Assembly: GCA_018524725.1 (NCBI GenBank)
Contig: JAEUWP010000282.1
Coordinates: 59,713-123,712 of the forward strand
DNA: 64,000 nucleotides
Source of the DNA: Podaxis mareebaensis
Taxonomy: Eukaryota; Basidiomycota; Agaricomycetes; Agaricales; Agaricaceae
Reading direction: 5' to 3'
The first letter of the stretch is position 1. Each line of letters opens with the position of its first letter. The notes under the pieces were generated by a model that saw only the letters and a program-made list of their open reading frames with translations, was not told where the DNA came from and did not search any database. The translations under genes and the position numbers were made by a program. Positions 22,789 through 35,277 of the stretch are shown here, piece after piece.

Positions 22789-25704
22789 ATGCGGTTCCGC
22801 TCACGTTGGCTTTTACCCCTCCTCGCGACCATACACCAAGGCCAAGTCGCACGCGCAAGTCTGGTGGATGACATCGTCGATGCGATTGTAGACGCTGTGG
22901 ATTGTCCTTCCTGCCACGCTTTGCTTGTTCCCTTGAAGGGGGTTGCGTTGCTCGGAGATGGGGCCTTCTCCTCGACGATCATTGCCGTTTGCAAAGTTCT
23001 CAATGTACGTCAACTCCCCAAGTCTAGCCCTCCCACTACAGCCCTCCCCATAATATTGCAGTGGTATTCACTGTGCAATGGTTCAGGTCGTTGATGATGA
23101 TGTCTGCGAAGGCCTTATCTCACAGCAAGGACCCGTCCTTGCACATGCCCTGCGTAATATCTCTCCCTTTGGCCAGACATCAACTAAGCTTTGCGAAGTC
23201 GTGACTGGGTTGTGTCAAGCCCCAGATGTTAACCAGTGGAATGTCCCTTTGCCTCCTGCGCCAACGAACCCGAAGGAGTGGGTCAGCCAAGGCAATAAAC
23301 CATTCAAAGTTGTTCATTTTGCGGATGTGCATATTGACCGAGAGTATACTGTAAGTGTCTCTGGTCTTCCAAGGGGAACTGGTTACTGATTGTGGCGTGT
23401 TGGTTTATGATAGCCTGGTGCGGAAGCTCAGTGCGCGAAGCCAATTTGCTGTCGAAGGTTTGCCGATCAAGACGGTTCAGCTGTTCAAGTTCCTGCTGGT
23501 GCTATTGCGAGCCGTAACTGTGATACTTCGACGGCATTAGCCCAGAGCATGTTGCGTGCTGTGGAGGCGCAACAGGGTAGCTTCTCGTTGTTCACTGGTG
23601 ATGTCATCGAAGGTACTTTGAAGTGTTATCCTTTTAGCATGGAGCTTGACTGACAGATTGGGGTGCTTTAGCTGCGGTCTGGCTCGTTAATCAGACTGGG
23701 ATCGTGAAGCAGCTTAACCAGTTCAATCAGGAGATGTCAACTATTTTGACTACCCCTGTGTATGGAAACATTGGGAATCAGTCCGTATTGGGTATCATCA
23801 TGGATCGGTGTTTGTGGCATACTGACATAAATGTATAGTGAGGTGGCTCCCCTTAATGATTTCCCTCGCAACACTACTACCAAGGGATCTGTTCAATGGG
23901 TCTTTGATACTCAGGCCGCTGGTTGGCAGGTATGTTATTCTCTCTCCTTTCTTTCCTCCGTGAGGATAGAGTTCACATATGTGACATAGCAATGGATTGG
24001 AACTGCTGCTGCTGATTCTATGAAGCATAACTCTGGAAGTTATACTCTTGTTGTCCCCGGGACCAGCCTCCGGTAAGTACCTCTATCCGTCATTCAATCT
24101 CGTGGTCTCAATAGTTACTCTCACTTAGCATCATCTCCATTAACACTATCTATTGGTACACAACCAAGTATGCCTCCCTCTCACCTCCTTACGTCCTGCC
24201 CTAATCTTGATATTTATAGCTTCTGGCTCTATGACAGTGATACCGTGCAGTATGTATTTAGATTCAAACACATCTCGCCCCACCCAAATCAACCCCGAAC
24301 TTGATGGAACTAATTTGGACGCTGGTGGTGTCTTGTTTCTTAAAATAGATACGATCCGAATGGTATCTTGGCCTTTTTGGCAGCGCAGCTCAAGGTCGCG
24401 GAGGATGCAGGACAGAGGGTGTGGATTATAGGCCATGTGCCGCCGGGCGGAAGGGATGCCATGCATGATCAGGTGTGTTCGCCGGTCTCTTCTTTTGGCT
24501 TCTTTTCTTATGCTTCTGCGCTACACGCGATATTGATGAGGACGCTGATACTGTTCGGCGGTAGAGTAATTACTTCGATCAAATCGTGAATCGGTATAAG
24601 AATACGATTGCGGCGCAGTTTTATGGGCATACGCACGTCGTGAGTGGTTGGATTTTGCCCGGCTTCTGTGCTTGAACGTTGTTTGATTGATGATTCTTTT
24701 GGTGTAGGATGAGTTTGCGATTTCATATTCGGATTATAAGAACCGTACTGCTGAGAATGCGGTGAACACGATGTGGATTGGGCCTTCTGTTGTTCCTCGC
24801 AGTGCGTATCCGTATACAAATTCGGCGTTTTCTTTCAGAGTGGGGTCGAGGCTGATGCGATTTTTGGTTGTGTAGGCAGCAACCCAGCGTTTAAGGTGTA
24901 CGAGGTGGATCCGGATACTTATGAGATTATGAACGCCAAGACCTTCATGAGTGCGCGAATAGTACTCTTTCGTGATATGAATCATTACTGAACTTCTGCC
25001 TCGGTGCAGGCGACTTGGCAGACCCCTCGTTCCAGACTTCTCGTAAGCACTCTCGCCTTCGGTCGGATGATCAAAGACTAAATTTCAACGTGGCTTGTTG
25101 GCTTTGAATGGAAATTCGGCTCAACAGCTGAATGGAAGCAGTACTACTCTACTCGAGAAGTCTTCGGAAGCGCTATCAATTGGCCGGCCACTAGTGCGCT
25201 TACGCCAGCGTTCTGGCATAAGGTAACGGAGGCATTCGAGAGGGATGATGTCTTGTTCAAAAAGTATCTGGAGTTTAAAAGGAGGGGATTCAATGTGGAG
25301 GCCTGTGCACCTGGAGAGTGTAAGACCGCTGCACTGTGTGCGCTGAGGGGTGGACGTGCCGAGGACAATTGCGTGAGTGGTCTTCGCTCGCGTTCGGGAA
25401 CATAGTTGGTTTGACGATTGTTGGGTTGGTGTAGCATGTCGCATCGGTAGGATTGAACTTCCGTAAGAGGGGGCTGGGCGTTCGTTCGGAGGGAGAGGAG
25501 TATGCACAAGTCGATATTGGAATGATTATCTCGCAATTTCCACACAAAATGGTACGTTATCTGCCGATTATTCATACAGTGGCTTGCCGCCGGCGGCGGT
25601 ATAAAACATAGCAATTGACCTTGTGTATTGTATAGACTGGCCTAGACAAGGAAGCAGTCAGGGCCAGGTTGAAGGCCATTGTGCCCTCCGAGGTCGCCCA
25701 ATGA
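22789..25704 (+). CDS. Acid sphingomyelinase-like phosphodiesterase (saposin B + metallophosphoesterase)
   Basis: The gene has many short introns. Exon 1 (22789-23004) encodes a signal peptide (MRFRSRWLLPLLATI) and the first saposin-B cysteines (CPSC). Exon 2 starts at 23087 with VVDDDVCEGL. The calcineurin-like domain carries FADVHIDREY, CDTS, FTGDVIE, then GNHE, which forms exactly across the intron 23781-23838. It continues with YDPNGILAF, IIGHVPPG and YGHTHVDEF. The C-terminal domain includes WKQYYSTREV and cysteine pairs near 25310-25370, and ends in VPSEVAQ at 25704. All splice joins I checked keep frame, so the gene looks functional. The family hydrolyses sphingomyelin or related phospholipids outside the cell or in acidic compartments; the substrate in this fungus is not determined. 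Confidence 0.88.
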
Positions 25705-26229
25705 ACCAAGAATGATGGGAAGGGGATAATTGATGAGCGCAGATGGAATAAGTAAAATAGACGGGCTTAGTCGGAAATTTGTGGTATCTACGTTGTATTG
25801 CTTGACAGATCTGACAGAGAGGTTCAGGAGTGGCGAAACGATGAGCAAGTGTGAAGGTAAGACATCAGGAGGAATTGCACTGCCGTGGCGATAGGATGAA
25901 GTGTATGACCCTGAAGAAATAGGCGCAACGTCAAAAGAAATTGACAGATGAAAGGAGTTTGGTCTGGCAAGTCAGGAGGAGCGCAGAGGAGGCAGGGGAT
26001 AAAACTGACACTAAGCTAGGAGTACCGACTACCTTCCATTGCCAAGGAGAGGAGAGGTCTGGAGGCGAGTTGGACGTACAGCGCAGGTCGTGGGAGTTGA
26101 TGCACATGGTACTTTGAGAGGGTAACGGAAGAGAAGCTTGGCATAAACCGGACCGAGGAGTCAAGTGGGGGGTATTTATAGATGACGACATATACATAAG
26201 CCAACGTAGGAATCTCCCACCACCGTCCG
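25705..26229. other. Intergenic region
   Basis: Sequence between the sphingomyelinase stop and the ATG at 26230. No gene, repeat or clear promoter element was seen. Confidence 0.5.
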
Positions 26230-28607
26230 ATGTCTGCCCGCCCACCTACCGACGTCTTCCGACCTTGTCTTCCCCTTGACCCCTTCGCTGCTGTCGACCC
26301 CGGCCCGTGGCGGCCCTCAATCAGCCCGCACGCTGACCCACCCAACGCCGTACTCGTCCTCGGAGAACCTACACTCAACGATCTCCACCCGATCCTCTTT
26401 AGCCAGTCCCTTGTCCAGTCGCTCATCGTCCTTGCAACCCATGCCCCGCCGTACATCCCCCAGACACCCTTGCCTGCTGTCCGCATTCTACGTTTATCTG
26501 CTCCACTCGCCCAGGACCCTGGCGCACTCCGGCTTGTCAGTCTCCTCGAGCGTGCCGATCGCGTTGTCCGCCGGTTCCGTGCAAGTGATAGAGAGTCGTC
26601 ACGCAAGCTTGTCCAGCTGGCAGAAAATGAGCTGACTGGAGAATTCGTAGTAGAGGAGCCGTATGCGCCTCCTTCCCTTCCGCCTTCGGACAAGCACCAA
26701 CCGGGTGAGGAACAAGACGTCATCAAACGATATCCATCCCCTGCCCCTTCTGTTACTTCGTCCATATCCTCGTCCTCTTCCACACTTTCAAACTCATCGT
26801 CGGCGTTTTCGGCAACCTCGCCTTCGTCACCCTTTTCAAGTCGCCGCCGCCGCCGCCGTTCCCGCGCTCCACCCTCGTCTTGCCCTCCCGCAGATCGTGC
26901 ATTTGATGCCATCATCAATTTCCTCCCCGGTTCTCTCCCAGACAAGGCACTCCTTAAACACGCCATCCTCGTGTCCACCCTCACTTCATCGTTCTTTGCT
27001 GCTCCTCCCGCTCCACTATCACCTCCCACTTCCTATTCCAACTCCAAAAGCCCCAAGAAACGACTCTCCATCTTCTCCAATCTCTCCTTCACTTCCTCTG
27101 ATGCACATTTCGCCAACCCTGCCAAGTCGGAGTCCTCAACGAAGAACCCCCGCCGGTTCTCGGCTCTCCTCCGCCGCCGACAGGATAATCATCCCAATGA
27201 ACTCGTGCATTCTGCTCCGTGCAGTCGTGATTCGCTCCTCATGACGAATGCAAGTCACCTCAAGGGCAAATTTAGATCACACCACCCCCAGACGCCCGAA
27301 ACACAACGGAAAGCACACCTCATTCATATCCTGCCGCTTCACGTGTACAATTCATCTCGGTCTGCCGGCGCCAATGAGAAGTCTAGGAAGCACCAACAGC
27401 ATCACCAGAAATCAAAACCGAAACTCGCGCAAAGTATTGAGCAATTTCTTTTGGCGTTTGGATACCCTCTTCAATCGATGTCCTTACTACCCTTGACCTC
27501 TGCTTCCGCGCCTGCGAGTAGAAGAATCAGCACTGTGAGCACGGCCTCGACATTTATGTCTGCGGCGTCCATTTCTGGGGATACCGTGGGACAGGAGAAG
27601 CCTGTTCCTTTTTTGTTACCCGCCGGCGTGCTTGGAAGCGTGCCTTGCGGAGGGAAGATGTCCATCGGTGAGATATTACTCATGGGGGGATTGGACGGAA
27701 ATGACGAGAACGGCGGAGGATTAAATGGGACTGAGGCGAGCATGGGAATGGGTGGAATGGGTGTGGGAGAAGGAAGGGTGTGGATTGCGAGTGCTGAAGA
27801 CGTCGTCTGGGACGACCCGGCGGGCTTGAGCATAAGTGGGTACCTATTTCCTCGTCTCCATTCTGAAGATTGATCTTGGGATTTGTTTCATTGTTTGCGT
27901 CAGGTAATGTGGCGGACTTCTCGCGCGATGATCCCCGGCACGCTGGCTCCTCGTCCGCGCGCCGTATCCATTCACCAGTTCCTGCGAATCCCATGTCTTC
28001 GGCTATGACGAACAGTTGGAGGTCTCCTTCGTCTCCCCCACCATCTGTACCTGCTGCCTCAGCTAAACCTCGAACTGCGTCACCCCCCGCACTGGGAATA
28101 GGAAACTCTGCCTCAAAGCCAACCACGACCGCGACGACGCCCCTAACTTCCGCACCTGTCTTCACAGAACCTGTACCCTCAAGACGGACACGGTCAAGAG
28201 GGACACCTCTCTACACCTCCGCCAACAAGAAAACCGAACAGGAAAAGCCAGAGCAACAGCAGTTGCCCACCCCTCCGGAGAGCTCATCAAGTCTGGAAGA
28301 TGAGACCGACGCTTCGTCACCTACTTCTCATCAGGGAGGTTCTGCATCCTTGTCGGACGATTTGTCTCCTGCGATGAATTTAAATATGCTCAGTCCGAGT
28401 ATGACAAACTCAGACATAAGTGCAAGCGAACATCATGAAGGGCTGAACGATACGAGTGGGTGCGTCCCTCATACTGGTGCAAAAGCCGTCGACGGTGTGA
28501 AGACTGGGAAGATGAAGGGGCTCAAAGGGCTGGGTTTGGGAAAGGCGTTAAAAGGGTTTGGGAGGTTGGTTAGTGGAGGCGGGGGCACTCGTGTGGAGAA
28601 AGCGTGA
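26230..28607 (+). CDS. Ser/Pro-rich protein of unknown function
   Basis: Exon 1 (26230-27835) and exon 2 (27904-28607) join through a 68 nt intron to 770 codons. The join completes an AGT codon and keeps frame; the alternative GTACCT donor would create a stop. The first 130 residues look folded (NAVLVLGEPTLNDLHPIL, then SLVQSLIVLATHAPPY). After that come Ser-rich tracts, an Arg cluster (SSRRRRRRSRAP) and a Gly/Met stretch (NGTEASMGMGGMGVGEG). The C-terminus is a short Lys/Gly/Leu repeat (KGLKGLGLGKALKGFG) that could form an amphipathic helix. I do not recognise the family. Strong codon bias toward C-ending codons in exon 1 supports real coding. Confidence 0.75.
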
Positions 28608-30151
28608 GCGGCCGAATTGCGAGTTAGGGTGGAGGTGGAGGAAGAGCACAAGAGGAACGCAAGTGTGCGTCAACCCAAACCCCAACCAAAAGTTACCCCC
28701 CGCCCTCTTGCCGAATGGTCTTTTCTTCTTGCTATTTTCTCCATCCCCGTTATCCCCAACCACCCAGCCTTATGGTGGTCTCAACTAGCGTTACGTGATT
28801 TGGAGCCGCATTTGATTGGTGGAGGTGTCGAACGTCAAACAGACTATAGACTATCTCTTTTTTTTTAACCTTTTCTCGCACTATCTGTTGTTGAACACTC
28901 CCCTCCCCCGAGTTATTTTTGGCTCTTATCTCCATCCCCATCTATCACTCTCCATGTTTAGCAACCTATATCTCTTCCTCCTTTTCTATCTGTGGAACTG
29001 TAAACGGCCATGTTCTTCCCTTGGGAAGTGTTCCTTATGCTTCCCCCTACTTCGTTTGAACGAGTCACGTTAAACATCCTGATTCCTTTTTATCTCTCTT
29101 TTCACTTATCACTCTTACCTACTTGCCGCCTGGACTTGACTCTCTGTATTCCTGCTCGCTCTCCTTCATTTTATTGTTTTATTCTTGGGTCGTAGCTTTG
29201 GACTCATCTTTCAACATTGCAGTAAGTTGTATTTTAGCAACGAGTACACCTAGCATTTCTCGACTATTTTTTCATTGTTTTATCTACTAATCCCTTGGGA
29301 TCCTTCTCTGCATCCTTCAGCATATGTAGCATTGCTAATTGTGCGCACCAGCATTATGACTTGTTCCCGTCGTTCCTTTCCTCTCTTTGCATTCCGTTTT
29401 CATTCGGAATATTAGGCTATCCGAGTTGACGAAAAATGAATGAAAGCTTTCAGTCAGAAACCGAGCTTCAGGTCTCAGATGTCCTAGCACGAGTGGTCAA
29501 AGGCATTGAATGGCAGGTATTGTTGAAGCCTGAGAACTTGTAAAAAGAAAAGAGCCTCGAGCATGAGATCATGAGTTGACCCAGGTTCGAACTGAGGACC
29601 TTCTGTGGACAAACCCACTACAAGGAGGGATGTTGGACAGATGCGATAACCAACTACCCCATCAACCCTTGTCATATGAAGTTGTAGGCGTTATCCCGGG
29701 CCGCCAGGCGACTCATGGGTCGAATATACTGGAGCTTGTTCGCCTTCAATCTTTACTCTCTTTTCCATGTTCCCTTCCCATGCTGGCCACAACTACGTTA
29801 TTCATGTCGCGTCACTGCGAAACCACTCAACACCTCCTGCCGAACTGCGACCTATATAATGGTGGCACTTGGACTTTGGGCTAGAGGTGCTGCACCGATA
29901 CCACCCCAACGCTTCGCGACGCCGCTTCCCAGCATTACGTCCCACATTGAAACCTTCTGCCATTCGCGACCCCAAATAATTAATTAGCCATGAACCAAAA
30001 ATAATCCAGGGGCCCTGACTACATTCATTTAATTCCCTAGTGTGTTGTCTGACCACCCACGCGATTCAACAACCCACACGAACACCGGGACACCTACGGA
30101 CTATCCTACATCCACTACACCTATATCTCCTTGCTATCGCTGGTATATCTC
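28608..30151. other. Intergenic, T-rich, with one tRNA-like sequence
   Basis: Pyrimidine-rich sequence with no supported protein gene. It holds a tRNA-Val-like sequence at 29572-29668. A TATATAA-like run near 29850 may belong to the F-box gene that follows, but its distance of 300 bp makes this uncertain. Confidence 0.45.
29572..29668 (-). pseudogene. tRNA-Val(AAC)-like sequence with 23 nt intron and altered U33
   Basis: The minus strand has paired acceptor ends (GGGTTGA with TCAACTC), an intact T arm, the same anticodon stem as the tRNA at 22074, AAC anticodon and a 23 nt insert after position 37. Two features argue against normal function: position 33, almost always U, is C, and the D stem has a G-G mismatch. 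It may be a recent pseudogene or a poorly expressed copy. Confidence 0.65.
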
Positions 30152-31588
30152 ATGGCCTCCGAAGCTTCTTTGTCAGACGTCGATCAGGCTCTCCGCATCG
30201 AAACGAGGCTTCGCCAGCTGGAAGTCGAACGTTCTAACCTCTTACGCCAGCTCAACGACTTCCGAGCCACGACGCGAGCTATCCCTCCCGAAATATTGTC
30301 CGAAATATTCGTATTAACCGCGGCACCACTTCGCATCGGAGCCGTTTGTTCGCTTTGGCGGGAGATCTCGTGGAGTACTCCGGAATTATGGACAACAATT
30401 CGGTGTGGTCCGACAGGACATGATCGGAAAATTATTACGAACAACTGCTTGTACCTCTTGCGCCTTTTCTTTAAGAATTCGGGGCAATTGAAGGTCGCAG
30501 TTGAACTCAATATGGACCAGTGGGACATGCCGCAGACTTCGGAGACGATACGCGAGCTTTTGACTATTGTCACGAAAAAGGAGCGGCATAGAATCAAGAC
30601 GCTGACACTCAAGTCTTCTGACACTTGGGACGCGAGACTATGGAAGGCGGTGTATCCATTCTTTTATACAACGTGCTTCCCTAATCTCGAGAATCTTCAC
30701 CTGTTGGGCGGCGGCGTTTGCCCCCTCCATGAGCAGGTTTTCAAGAATGCCCCACGGCTACGCGAGTTATCCCTCTCCGGTGCGCACGACTTGCGGTTAC
30801 CTAGGGACCAACCTTTCTGGAATCAAATTACGGTCCTCCGGTTGCAGAAGACGATGGCGATGTATTGTTTCGGCTTGCTTCAATTTCACCCATTGGGTCT
30901 CGAGGTCTTCGAATGCGTCGACCCAACACCGGAACCAAGAAGCTGGTTTATGAATCCAGAATCAATGGATATCATCGCACCTCTACATCTGACCAGCTTC
31001 GAGTGGACAGGGGAGCTCGGAAGTCTCGAGGCGTTCATGTGGAGATGCGTTCGATTACCCGCGGTTCGCAGACTTACATGGAACTGCCCACATCCCCTCA
31101 AAAAAGCCTTCACCCACATGCGTCACGATTTCTTTCGAAGCCTTTCGAAGCTGGAGTATTTGAAGATTCAGCAGTACCACAGTATCCACGAGCTACACGA
31201 TGTGTGGCAGTGTTTGGACTTACTTCGTGAACTGGAACTCGACGCGCGCAAGCTGGAGAAGGAAGGGGTTGATATCATGGACGTCCTAACTCTTGTTGAC
31301 GACCTCAATCGTCAAAATTTACTACCGAATTTGAAGGTCCTCCGGATCGATGTTTTGGTTGGGCATGGTATTTCTCGGATGCTTCGTTCGCGGCGAGATG
31401 GACCTTTGGTCATCGATGAAACTCGGTGTGCGAGTGGTAAGAAGGCGTATTTACGCCTTGAGAAAGCTGTGATACGTATGGAAGATCTCATGTACGAGCC
31501 CGGTGAACGAGAGGTTTTGGGGGAGTTGATATATGGAGGTTTGCAGTTAGATATGGTCATTGGGGACGAGAGGGCTAAATGGTTTTGA
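30152..31588 (+). CDS. F-box-like protein with leucine-rich C-terminus
   Basis: A single open exon of about 478 codons. The start at 30152 (MASEASLSDVDQALRIE) is preferred to the upstream ATG at 30131 because family members begin with this coiled-coil-like segment. It is followed by the F-box-like core IPPEILSEIFVL, then CSLWREISW and TPELWTTI, which is the Agaricomycete F-box-like signature. The remainder is leucine-rich and resembles the irregular LRRs of this family. The likely role is substrate recognition for an SCF ubiquitin ligase (by family). It is a different subfamily from the F-box genes at 14839, 17338 and 53666. Confidence 0.82.
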   Translation: MASEASLSDVDQALRIETRLRQLEVERSNLLRQLNDFRATTRAIPPEILSEIFVLTAAPLRIGAVCSLWREISWSTPELWTTIRCGPTGHDRKIITNNCLYLLRLFFKNSGQLKVAVELNMDQWDMPQTSETIRELLTIVTKKERHRIKTLTLKSSDTWDARLWKAVYPFFYTTCFPNLENLHLLGGGVCPLHEQVFKNAPRLRELSLSGAHDLRLPRDQPFWNQITVLRLQKTMAMYCFGLLQFHPLGLEVFECVDPTPEPRSWFMNPESMDIIAPLHLTSFEWTGELGSLEAFMWRCVRLPAVRRLTWNCPHPLKKAFTHMRHDFFRSLSKLEYLKIQQYHSIHELHDVWQCLDLLRELELDARKLEKEGVDIMDVLTLVDDLNRQNLLPNLKVLRIDVLVGHGISRMLRSRRDGPLVIDETRCASGKKAYLRLEKAVIRMEDLMYEPGEREVLGELIYGGLQLDMVIGDERAKWF

Positions 31589-31779
31589 CTCAGCTTTTGG
31601 CTTGTTGCCTATGGCATGTAGTTTTCTTCCGCGTTTTTATTACCCATGCAGCCTTCGCATGCAGTAGTTGGACTAGACTATTTGTTGGTTGATTTAATGA
31701 TAAATGGGTTTAGAGAGTTGATGCGACGAGGGCCACAATGAAATTACATTGCTACCGAAAGCGTCGAAGCAACGGCGCT

Positions 31780-31828
31780 TTGGCCGACGGCGGCGAAGAG
31801 AAGCATAGGTTCTGCCTACCCCTAGGAG
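31780..31828 (+). pseudogene. Alcohol dehydrogenase remnant, left part
   Basis: The last 49 bp before the inverted-repeat element match exon 7 of the alcohol dehydrogenase at 13070 (DGGEEK and CLPLG are still readable). Homology breaks at CCTAGGAG and resumes at 52511, on the far side of the nested insertion, with the next bases of the same exon. Confidence 0.7.
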
Positions 31829-31866
31829 TATGGAAAGCCGGAGTGACCAGCCTCAGCGGAGCGCCC
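31829..31866. repeat. Left terminal inverted repeat
   Basis: It pairs with 52474-52510, including the shared GGAGCGCCCA at its inner end. Confidence 0.8.
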
Positions 31867-33534
31867 AGAGCCGACTTCGGCATTGCGTACACAGGTGGTT
31901 TCACCAAATGCCAGGCTGCCGGATGATGGCAATACCAAATGTAGGCAATGGGACCTCGAACACTGCATACTTGAATAATTTCTCAATGACATCCTATTTT
32001 ACATAACAAGTACACAGTAAGCAAATAGGCATAAGTTGAGCAGGCGACATTGCCAACTCAAAGATTCAATTTCTTGGGGGGATGGTGAGTGTGCTGGGAT
32101 CACTGGAGTTCTAGTTTGGGAGCTTTGTCAGGCCCACTACTGCTCCTCCTCCTCTTCATTTTCTTTAACATTAGCTTGTTGGCAGGCTGGGGGATGTCAT
32201 CCCCAAAGCTATCCTTGCCTGGGTTGCTATCCAGGAGCTGACCTACCAGAGGAGTTGGGCATCACTCATTCCCACTGGTGTCATTACTAATATCTTCATC
32301 ATCTGGCTCATGCTCCAAAAGCATCCTTTCTACCTCTTCAAGAAAAATCTGCTTTTCTTTATATAATCTCCATGCCTTTGGCAGTCAAGGTGAAGTGACA
32401 AAGCCCATCCCACAGATTGAGAATTGAGTTGTGTGTATATTCTGTGAGTTTTGATAATTGAAGGTAATACTATGCCAAAGCTGTGGCTTCTAAATAATGA
32501 GAGTATTGGAAGCTACTTAGATGTACATACCATGTGAAGCAATGTGGAAATGGCCTCCATTATCCTTAGGCAAAGCTGACTTGTCAATTATGTGACTTGT
32601 ACACTAAGAGATTGAATATATATGTGGTTGATATTCATAGTAAGTGTAGCTATAGATTTGGTATGAATTGAGTCACAGAATATGCTCAACAGAAAAGGAA
32701 ACTCACTGGTAAAACAGTATGACAAGGATTAGATTTTTAACTATGAATCACCTGCCTCTTTATATAGGAGGGAGTTAGCAGATAGTGATGATAATTTGAA
32801 TAGTGAAGGGTTTTATTACATAGATGGGGTCAACAGCAGGTGTGGCTTAGGTATAGTGTACTCTCTGGCAATGCATTACACTGACTCAATATTATAGATC
32901 AATTGCATCACAATGCCCTGAATGACATTGAACTCATGGTTAACTTCTCTGATAACAAAGATGATAGTGACCTTTCAATTCCAGATTGGTGAATAGCACT
33001 TATAGACAAATATATATACTATTATTAATTGCCTGTTAGCCACCCTATCAGCTGTTGGCTACCTTGCAGTTCTCCTCTTTCTCTTGTACAGTCTCCCCAA
33101 ACTTGATATGTATATAGTACTTATACTAGAGAACATGATTGTACAAAAATATTTGGAGAAACTCTCTGTGTACTGTTAGAAAAAAGATTATAGTTCAAGA
33201 AGTGAGTTTCTGAGATAGTGATTTTACCATCAGTTTTATAGATCTTTTCTAATCCTATAAAGGTTCAAGTTTTTGGCATAGTTGTAGGAACCATACTAGA
33301 GAGTGTGTTTGCTCACTTCAGCCTGATATCTTTACAAAGACTCAAGGAATACCAGGATTAGTTTGAGGACTGATATATAAGCATGATAAGAGGTGTATGA
33401 TTTAGAACTCTACCTATATACATAAGTGCCTCTAATGTATGATACTTTATACACAGATCACTATAGCAAGAACATATTGAGACAATGTGTATCAATAAGA
33501 AAAGTCCCATCTGAGGAGTATAGACAGGGAGAAA

Positions 33535-35151
33535 AAGGTCTAAGATGCAATAAGAACTATCTTGCTCAACTAAATAAGTGTCAAAAAGGCAGCTGAAACA
33601 TTCAATATCCCTCAAACCACACTTTGAAACTGTCTTAAAGGAATGCTACTATCAAAGGAAGCCCAGGTCCACAAGAGACTACTCTCACCTGATTTTGAAT
33701 ATACCTTTATTAACTGGATTCAGTTTATAGCTATACTTGGTTACCCAGTATCAAAGAAATCTATCTGGCCAAAAGTCAAGCAACTTATTGGAAAGCTACC
33801 AGACTAAATATGGGTCATCCAGTTTCTCAAGTGACATTCAGAATTGAAGCTATATAAACCAGCTAGCTTGGATCTAAAGCATGTATGAGCATTCAATCAG
33901 CCTAGTATCAAAGAATACTTCAGCTTCTTAGAGAAAGTTCTGAAGGAGAAGAACATATCTTGAGAGAACATGTATAACATAGATGAAAAGGGAATACAGT
34001 TGGGGGGTGGGTGAAAGGGAGCAGGTGTCAAGTACTTATTCTCCTGAGAGGAGCATGCAAAGTATGTAATACACAATGGAAACTTCAAGCTGATTACAAT
34101 AATCAAGAGTTGTTGTGCAGATGGAATATCAATCATGCCAGGATTTGTATTTTTAGAGCAAAGTATTGACATTGATGGTAATAATATTGACCCTAATATC
34201 TGGTAAGTAAATAGTGTAGTTTAACAGAGAAGAGGCTACTTACAGGTTTAAAGCATTGCAATATCTTCAACAGGGTGGACAAATGATTTCCTGTGTACAC
34301 AGTGGTTTGAAAAATGCTTCATACCTCAGACAAAGGCAAAGGAACACCTAGACCACCCAATCTTACTCATTCTTGATGGCCATGGCTCTCATGTTACAGA
34401 TGAGATGATCAATCCTGCTGCTATATATAATATTGAGCTCCTCTGTCTTCTGGCACATACAATACATAAATTACAGCCTCTTAATGTCAGAATATTTAGG
34501 CCATTGCAATGAGCATGGGTGGAGAGATGTAACAAGTATGTGACAAGGATAGAAGTGAGGATGTAGAGATAGCATGTAATAGAAGAATACATAGCAGTAT
34601 GATAGACAGCATTTAAGAGTGATACTATATTAAAGGCCTGGGAGAAGTGTGGAATATGCTCTTTCAATCTAGACATTTTCAAAAGGGAAGATTTTACACT
34701 GAGTTTTAACACATTGATCCAGGTTGAGAAACCTGACTCATTTTCAACTGAACTGCTATCTGACTTTGACATCATTGAAGAGGTTATCTCAGAAGATGCT
34801 TGGGTTAATAATATTAATATACCTGAGCTTAATATTGAGAGTAGTGAGGATGAGGGATGTGAGAGTGAAGGATTAGAGGAAGCAGAAGAGGATAGGGACA
34901 AAGATATTAAACATGAGGCCATTACTGATAGTGATATGATAAGATCACTAATTAATAGCTACTTATCTCCTACACCTGCTACATTCACCTCCATGTCTAC
35001 CCCAGTTCCACCATGTGTTTTTGATAGACAATCAGTACTCCAAACCCTTGGCCCTTATGGCACTCCAATATGGATAAAAATAAAATGTCTTGCACAAACA
35101 TCTTTTATATATGAAAATAAGTTGCTGTGCAGAAAGTTATTTATTATGTAA
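33535..35151 (+). pseudogene. Pogo/Fot1-type transposase remnant
   Basis: The frame shows a Psq-type helix-turn-helix near 33590 (KKAAETFNIPQTTL), then DFEYTFINW and the catalytic region: NIDEKG near 33980, LDGHGSHVT near 34375 and LQPLNVRIFRPLQ near 34480. This is the DDE arrangement of Tc1/pogo transposases. The tail GICSFNLDIF leads into an open acidic C-terminus (34714-35151). Several TGA, TAG and TAA codons interrupt it. Those in recognisable motifs fit changes from CGA, CAG or TGG (for example the stop after IPQTTL, where family members have Arg). The element is inactive. Its terminal repeats were not found. Confidence 0.75.
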
Positions 35152-35232
35152 TTAGTATATATATTACTCTGTTAATGCCTTTCATTTTGCTTGTGTATAG
35201 GATTATTTGAGTGCATAAACTCATATATCCCC

Positions 35233-35277
35233 ATGTAAAAAGCTTTAAGTACTATGTGAGATAGTGTAGATCTCCTG
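35233..35277 (+). repeat. Unit of a roughly 46 bp tandem repeat, left of solo LTR 1
   Basis: It contains AAAAGCTTTAAGTACTATG and GATAGTGTAGATCTCCTG. Three more units follow at 36643-36780 on the other side of the solo LTR, so the LTR inserted into a pre-existing array. Confidence 0.65.

Noticed and set aside
26016..27029. 337-codon minus-strand frame opposite the Ser/Pro-rich gene
   Set aside because: It mirrors the biased codon use of the plus-strand gene and has an Arg/Ser/Gly-rich composition without domains.
29572..29668. Calling this a functional tRNA-Val gene
   Set aside because: C at position 33 and a broken D stem make normal function doubtful, although the acceptor and T arms pair well.
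34389..34922. 177-codon minus-strand frame rich in Ser and Leu
   Set aside because: It lies antisense to the acidic tail of the pogo transposase and reflects that composition.
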